Below, piece after piece: positions 59,526 through 64,000 of a DNA stretch of 64,000 nucleotides. Under the pieces are notes generated by a model. The model worked only from the letters and a program-made list of their open reading frames with translations, made no database searches and was not told the DNA's origin. Source of the stretch: Symbiodinium natans (taxonomy: Eukaryota > Sar > Dinophyceae > Suessiales > Symbiodiniaceae); contig CAJNDS010002769.1 of assembly GCA_905221605.1 (NCBI GenBank), forward strand, positions 152,854-216,853, given 5' to 3'. Both the position numbers and the translations under genes were made by a program. Every line of letters starts with the position of its first letter. Positions within the stretch are counted from its first letter, which is position 1.

Positions 59526-61140
59526 GGTCCCTTTCCCATCGCCAACAAGGCTTGTGGAGCCCCCTGAGTGGGCGTGGTGGGTGCAAGGAAGCCATCAGGC
59601 ACCTTGGGGACGCGGCTTCGGGTTTTAAAAAGGGTTTAGGGTTCAGGGTTCAGGGTTTAGGGTTTAGGGTTTAGGGTTTAGGGTTTAGGGTTTAGGGTTT
59701 AGCGTTTAGCGTTTAGCGTTTAGGGGGGTTACGTTAAGTTGGAACATCCTTATCCCCATACCCCAAAAAGGTATGCTAATCGGGAATCCCAGCTCTAAAC
59801 TCTAATCATCCTTAAGCCATGTTCCAACTTGCTGGAGGTTGACTGTAGGGTTCCATAGACCTAAACCCTAAACCCCAAACCCAGACCCTAGACCCTAGAA
59901 ACGCTAAACCCTAGACCCTAGAAACGCTAAACCCTAGACCCTAGAAAACCTAAGCCCTAAACCCTTATGGTTCCATAGACCTTGTGGGGATTTGCAATCG
60001 CACAGGGTATACGTTTCCAATTCCACTTTGAGGTTCACTGGTCCCCGAGGTGCTTGCCTGAAGTGTTCAGTGCAGTTGTCATCCAGCATTCCAGCATCCA
60101 GTGTGGTAGAAACCCTCGGGTTTAGGGTTTTGGGTTTAGGGTTTAGGGCTTATAGGGTCCCAACCCTATACGCCCACCCCCCCAACCCTAAGCGCCAGTC
60201 AAGCAGATGCAAGCACATGCTGGTTGAAGACGTAGTTCCCTAACCCTTCCCCCTGGAACTAGACCCACAAAAAGGGACCCCGAAGACCTAAACCCTAAAC
60301 CCTAAACCCTAAACCCTAAACCCCAAACCCCTCGGTCGCCATGCCTTGGGTTCCCCGAACCTGGGATCATGTGAGGCAGGGTTGTTGCTACTGTTCTTGG
60401 CAACTGACCATTGCCTTTTCTGCCCTTTTTGGGTTCTGGGTTGCTTAGGGTTCGGGTTTAGGGTTTGGGGTTCAGGGTTTAGGGCTTAGGGCTTAGGGTT
60501 TAGGGTTTAGGGTTTAGGGTTTAGGGTTTAGGGTTTAGGGTTTAGGGAGAAGTACTCGACCCCACAAAAAGGTGCCCTGAATGAACTCTGGATACTGGGC
60601 TACCCAGACTGGTGAGTGTATGGTTCCTCCTTCTTCACCCATTGGCGGATACTCATGATAGGACCTCACCTTCATATACCCTATGCTGTTTTATCCCTGT
60701 AGGCCCCAAGCTTTCCCAGGCCCCTCCTTCTATACCCCTTGTATACCCTATACACCCCAAGGACCCATCCTTCAGAACCCTTCAGAGAAGGTTAGGGACA
60801 ACCCTAAACCCTGAACCCTAAACCCTAAACCCTAAACCCTTGGATAATTAGGTGGCTAATCAGTAGTATTTGTGTTTTTCAGATGGTGTGGCGGGCTCGC
60901 TCAGGGTTTAGGGTTTGGCGGTGTAGGGGTAGCCCTCAACCCTAAGCCCTGAACCCTAAGTATACCAGATTGCTGGTTGAGGAGACTTCACTGTTCGCGA
61001 CAGTTGTGTGCAGAATGGGGGCGGGGGCATGGGCCTGGCAAAGTCTGAAACACACATCGAATTTGATGTGTTGCGGACTTCCTGAAACATTGCTCATTGT
61101 GGGGGCCCTACGCCTTGAAAACCCTACGCCCTAAACTCTT
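59526..61140. other. Telomere mosaic without recognised genes
   Basis: TTTAGGG array 59632-59725, CCCTAGAAACG-type variants (59885-59950), a CCCTAAA run (60288-60330) and a TTTAGGG array 60465-60547. Unique islands at 59980-60110 and 60600-60790 have no recognised product. Confidence 0.6.
59736..59830. mobile_element. MITE-like, AAGTTGGAACAT ends
   Basis: AAGTTGGAACAT and ATGTTCCAACTT are exact inverted repeats. Probably a variant of the GGGATGTTCCCC family. Confidence 0.75.
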
Positions 61141-61144
61141 ACTT

Positions 61145-61197
61145 GGTAGCCCAGTGGTACCCTTTGCACTATTCTGTTTGTTGCTGGGCTACCAGGC
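61145..61197. mobile_element. Minimal MITE, TGGTAGCCCAGTGG family
   Basis: TGGTAGCCCAGTGGTACCC and GCTGGGCTACCA form inverted ends around a very short centre. Confidence 0.75.
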
Positions 61198-61657
61198 GTA
61201 CAGTCCTCAAGACCCAGCCCCTCGCTCCAGCCCCACTCAGAATGCGACTGCGCGGGTTGAGTCTTTGGTTTTTCGCCCTAAGGCCTGACGACCCCGATAT
61301 AATTGAACCCTGAACCCTACACCTTGCATACAGGGGCTTTCGGGCGTTGATTCTCTGCAAAGCTCTTCGGGCTTGCCTGACACGAGCGTCTTGTTTGAGA
61401 AGGTTCCCGGCTCCAGACCCCCAACTGAATTGGGAATCCTAGCCCGAAAGCAGCAGAAAAGTCGCTGCGAACGATCAAAGACTCCCATCGCCTTGCGCTA
61501 GGCACTCCATACGTGTTTGAAGCAGGGCCAGACGTCCTGGGAACGAGCGGCCCATGCCGTTCTCACGTGCGTGGGCACAAACTCCTGAGCATCCAGCCCT
61601 CCCACGAAACCTATGAACCCTGGAAGCCCCATAATCCTGATAAGCCACAAAGCCTAG

Positions 61658-61810
61658 CCTAGGACCCAGAGTAGGCCCTTATCTCCTTTTTGTAGGGTTT
61701 AGGGTTTAGGGCTAGGACCCAGAGTAGGCCCTTATCTCCTTTTTTTAGGGCTTAGGGGTTTCTGATAGGTCCTTTGAACCAAGGGCACCCCTTTTTTAAT
61801 TCCCAGGTTC
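61658..61810. mobile_element. Two tandem starts of the GACCCAGAGTAGGCCC element
   Basis: AGGACCCAGAGTAGGCCCTT occurs at 61660 and again at 61707, each followed by ATCTCCTTTTT. The second copy continues through GGGCACCCC. Confidence 0.75.
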
Positions 61811-61860
61811 CTCCTGGGTCGAGTGCAGACCACGACGCTCAGCCCATCCAACCTGGTACC

Positions 61861-62033
61861 TTGGGACGTTCCCCTTATACTAACAGTCCTTAAGACGGAA
61901 TTTTGCATCCCCTACTTTACTCCCTCTTAAGGACCCTAAACCCTAACCCCTAAAACCTAAACCCGAAACCCGAAACCCTAAACCCTAAACCCTAAACCCC
62001 CTAAACTGTTCCTCTAAGGGGGGAACCTCCCAA
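61861..62033. mobile_element. GGGATGTTCCCC-family MITE interrupted by CCCTAAA/CCCGAAA units
   Basis: Left TTGGGACGTTCCCCTTATAC and right GGGGGGAACCTCCCAA. Telomere units occupy 61934-62003. Confidence 0.8.
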
Positions 62034-62766
62034 CTTGTACCCTTGTACCGGTAGTTAGGGGACCGAACAAGAACGCGGGAGCCAGCTGTCGGCCTTGGCC
62101 TTCACATCAGGTCACCATGATAGGGTTTAGGGTTGAGGGTTAGGGTTTAGGGTAGAGGCCTTAAGAAGACAATACTTATAGTAATATTAAATGTATTTAC
62201 TTTTATTGTTGTTCTGATTATTCTTGGTGGTGGTATTATAATATTTCATGATTTTTTGTTTTTTGCTTTTGTGTTTGGCCTTGTTGTTACGGTTCGCCTT
62301 CTTAGTTAGGGCTCTTGCCACTGCGATTATTTGCGAACTGTGTGGCTGTTTTTTTCTGAACTTCTGATATGTTTATCGTTGTTGTCATGGTTAGTGGTTT
62401 CGGCAGTGCGTAAGCAAGCATATTGCAACGACATATATTATCTGCTTCAGTTTCCAAGGAACCTGCAAGGTTCCGACACAGCCTAAGCCGGCTCCACGCG
62501 AATTTTCATTCTGCATCCGTTCCAGCATTGCAAGGCATACGATTTTCCACCATCTGAGTGAATTTGCGTGCATGCGTGCATGCCGTGGTGATGCAGATGC
62601 TGAGGCATAGCCATACCTGTTGCTTTGCATCCGCGCTGTGAAATTGAGCTCTCGCTGGCATGCCTGCGTCGTGACCCGAAATCTCCAGTTCACCGTGCCC
62701 CGACATGATTTTAGCCCTAAGCGCTACAGTAAATCCTAAACTGCCCTAAAACTTAAACCCTAAGCT
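62034..62766. other. Unique AT-richer stretch without a recognised gene
   Basis: A T-rich segment (62170-62400) and a unique segment to 62700. Minus-strand frames at 62391-62706 overlap in two phases and show no domain. Confidence 0.5.
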
Positions 62767-62856
62767 TTGGGATGTTCCGCGCTTATACTAACAGTCTTTA
62801 ATCGGGATTATAGCAGGGGCTACTTGAATAATCTTATCAAGGGGGGAACATCCCAA
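62767..62856. mobile_element. MITE, GGGATGTTCCCC family
   Basis: TTGGGATGTTCCGCGCTTATA and GGGGGGAACATCCCAA ends, with ACTAACAGTC inside. Confidence 0.85.
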
Positions 62857-64000
62857 CCTAAGCCCTAAACCCCAAACCCTAAACCCCTAAACCTCTAAAC
62901 CTCTAAACCTCTAAACCTCTAAACCTCTAAACCTCTAAACCCTAAACCCTAAACCCTAAACCCTTCGGAGCCGGATCGAAGACCACGGCCCCGTCGTTGC
63001 AAGACTCCCAGATTTGGGACGACCTAGACAGGGCAGTCTGTTGAGGGTTTAGGGTTTAGGGTTTGAGGGGGACCCTTCCTCTTCTTCCCCTAGCCCCTAT
63101 ATACACCTTATGTAGTCGTCCCTATAAACCTGGCTAGACCCTAAATGGCCCCTAAGGTCCCTCATAAGGGTCCCTCCTTTAGTCCCTTGAGTCTGTTTCC
63201 TTTGATATTCCCAAAGCTGAATAAGCAAGTTGTAGGCTTCGGATCCAATCGTTGAGGTCCATGTTTTCGGTTTAAGGGTTTAGGGTTTAGGGTTTAGGGC
63301 TAGGGTTTAGGGTTTAGGGTTTAGGGTTTAGGGTTTAGGGTTTAGGGTTTAGGGTTCAGGGCTTTAGGGGTTAAGTAGCCCCAAAGCCATCCGAAGCGTC
63401 GCACCCTAAGCTTTAACAGAGATAAGCTCTAGACCCACCCTAAACCCTAAGCCCTCGAAGCCCTAAACCCTAAGCCCTAAACCCTAAACCCTAAACCCTA
63501 AACCCTAAACCCTAAACCCTAAACCCTAAACCCTAAACCCTAAACCCTAAACCCTAAACCCTAAACCCTAAGCCCACCCGAGGCTGCCAGCCTTGTGGGC
63601 GGCCGCCCTCCCGCGGCGAGAAGGTGCTGCCTTCGGCGCTGGGCTGGTGAGGAGCTGTTTAGGGTTTAGGATTTGGGGTTTGGGGTTTAGGGTTTAGGGT
63701 TTAGGGTTTAGGGTTTAGGGTTTAGGGTTTGGGGTTTTAGAGTTTAGGGTTTAGGGTTAAGGGTTTGGGGTTTAGGGTTTCGGGTTTCGGTTCTGGGGTT
63801 TGGGGTGTGGGGTTTGGGGTTTGGGGTTTAGGGTTTAGGGTTTTCAGTAAGTTCAGGGATTCAGGGAGCTCTTTACCGTCTACGTTGTGCGTTTTGTTCA
63901 GGGTCTATTGGGTTCAGGGCTTTCTGCTTTCGGGCTTAGGACCAGGTTTTGAGCTTTTAGAGCTTCAGGGTACTTGGTAGTTCATGGGCACTTGCGAGGA
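62857..64000. other. Terminal telomere-repeat mosaic
   Basis: CTCTAAAC 8-mers (62890-62940), TTTAGGG array 63271-63355, CCCTAAA array 63465-63572 and variant TTTAGGG/TTTGGGG units 63658-63842. The sequence ends in unique DNA, so this is not a chromosome end. Confidence 0.75.

Noticed and set aside
60974-60996. Near match to the hairpin core (TTGAGGAGACTTCACTG)
   Set aside because: It has a mismatch in the most constant part, and its flanks are not complementary; treated as chance.
12690-64000. The window as a chromosome end (true telomere)
   Set aside because: Arrays are short, in both orientations, interrupted by unique DNA and genes, and the sequence does not end in a pure array.

Overview
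The window looks like nuclear DNA of a dinoflagellate, most likely a Symbiodiniaceae alga. This is inferred from four things seen in the sequence: thousands of bases of plant/dinoflagellate-type telomere repeat (TTTAGGG/CCCTAAA) scattered internally on both strands; introns that start GT, GC or GA and end AG|G; RCC1-like repeat genes with an N-terminal ubiquitin-like domain; and a short Mei2-type RRM gene. No rRNA, tRNA, spliced-leader RNA, CRISPR array or prokaryotic operon was recognised.

Layout. (1) 1-10,080: a non-LTR (LINE-like) retroelement read on the minus strand. Its 1867-codon ORF carries an APE-type endonuclease, a reverse transcriptase, C2H2-like zinc fingers and a C-terminal ubiquitin-specific-protease-like domain. 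Two ORFs of unknown function (357 and 628 codons) follow. Twelve copies of a 17-nt core (AGGAGGNGACCTCACNC), all in one orientation and each bracketed by different complementary arms, are strewn through ORFs and spacers of this segment and were not found elsewhere. (2) 10,080-12,690: CAA-repeat blocks, a minisatellite of small hairpins, CG and CATGGG-rich DNA and G-runs. (3) 12,690-64,000: a mosaic of telomere-like arrays (including TTTAGGGG, TTTAAGGG and TTATTAGGG variants), many families of inverted-repeat MITE-like elements, microsatellites and short unique islands.

Genes in the mosaic. Two paralogous plus-strand genes (23,496-26,128 and 29,304-32,677) can each be assembled into one open frame (504 and 493 aa) of a ubiquitin-like domain plus about ten 41-residue RCC1-like repeats. 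Their 13 introns consist of MITEs and/or telomere repeats. A third gene (58,479-59,176, 194 aa) has a Mei2-type RRM, an intron made of a MITE that has a relative at 50.1 kb, and a stop codon that lies inside a telomere-repeat array. Two further exon or gene fragments sit at 20.2 and 55.3 kb.

Main message: in this locus mobile inverted-repeat elements and telomeric repeats appear to have become spliceable introns, with short direct repeats supplying both splice sites. Separately, the retroelement carries a family of hairpins with a conserved loop and changing stems that no standard feature type explains. Intron models rest on reading-frame and repeat-homology logic alone; no transcript data were available.
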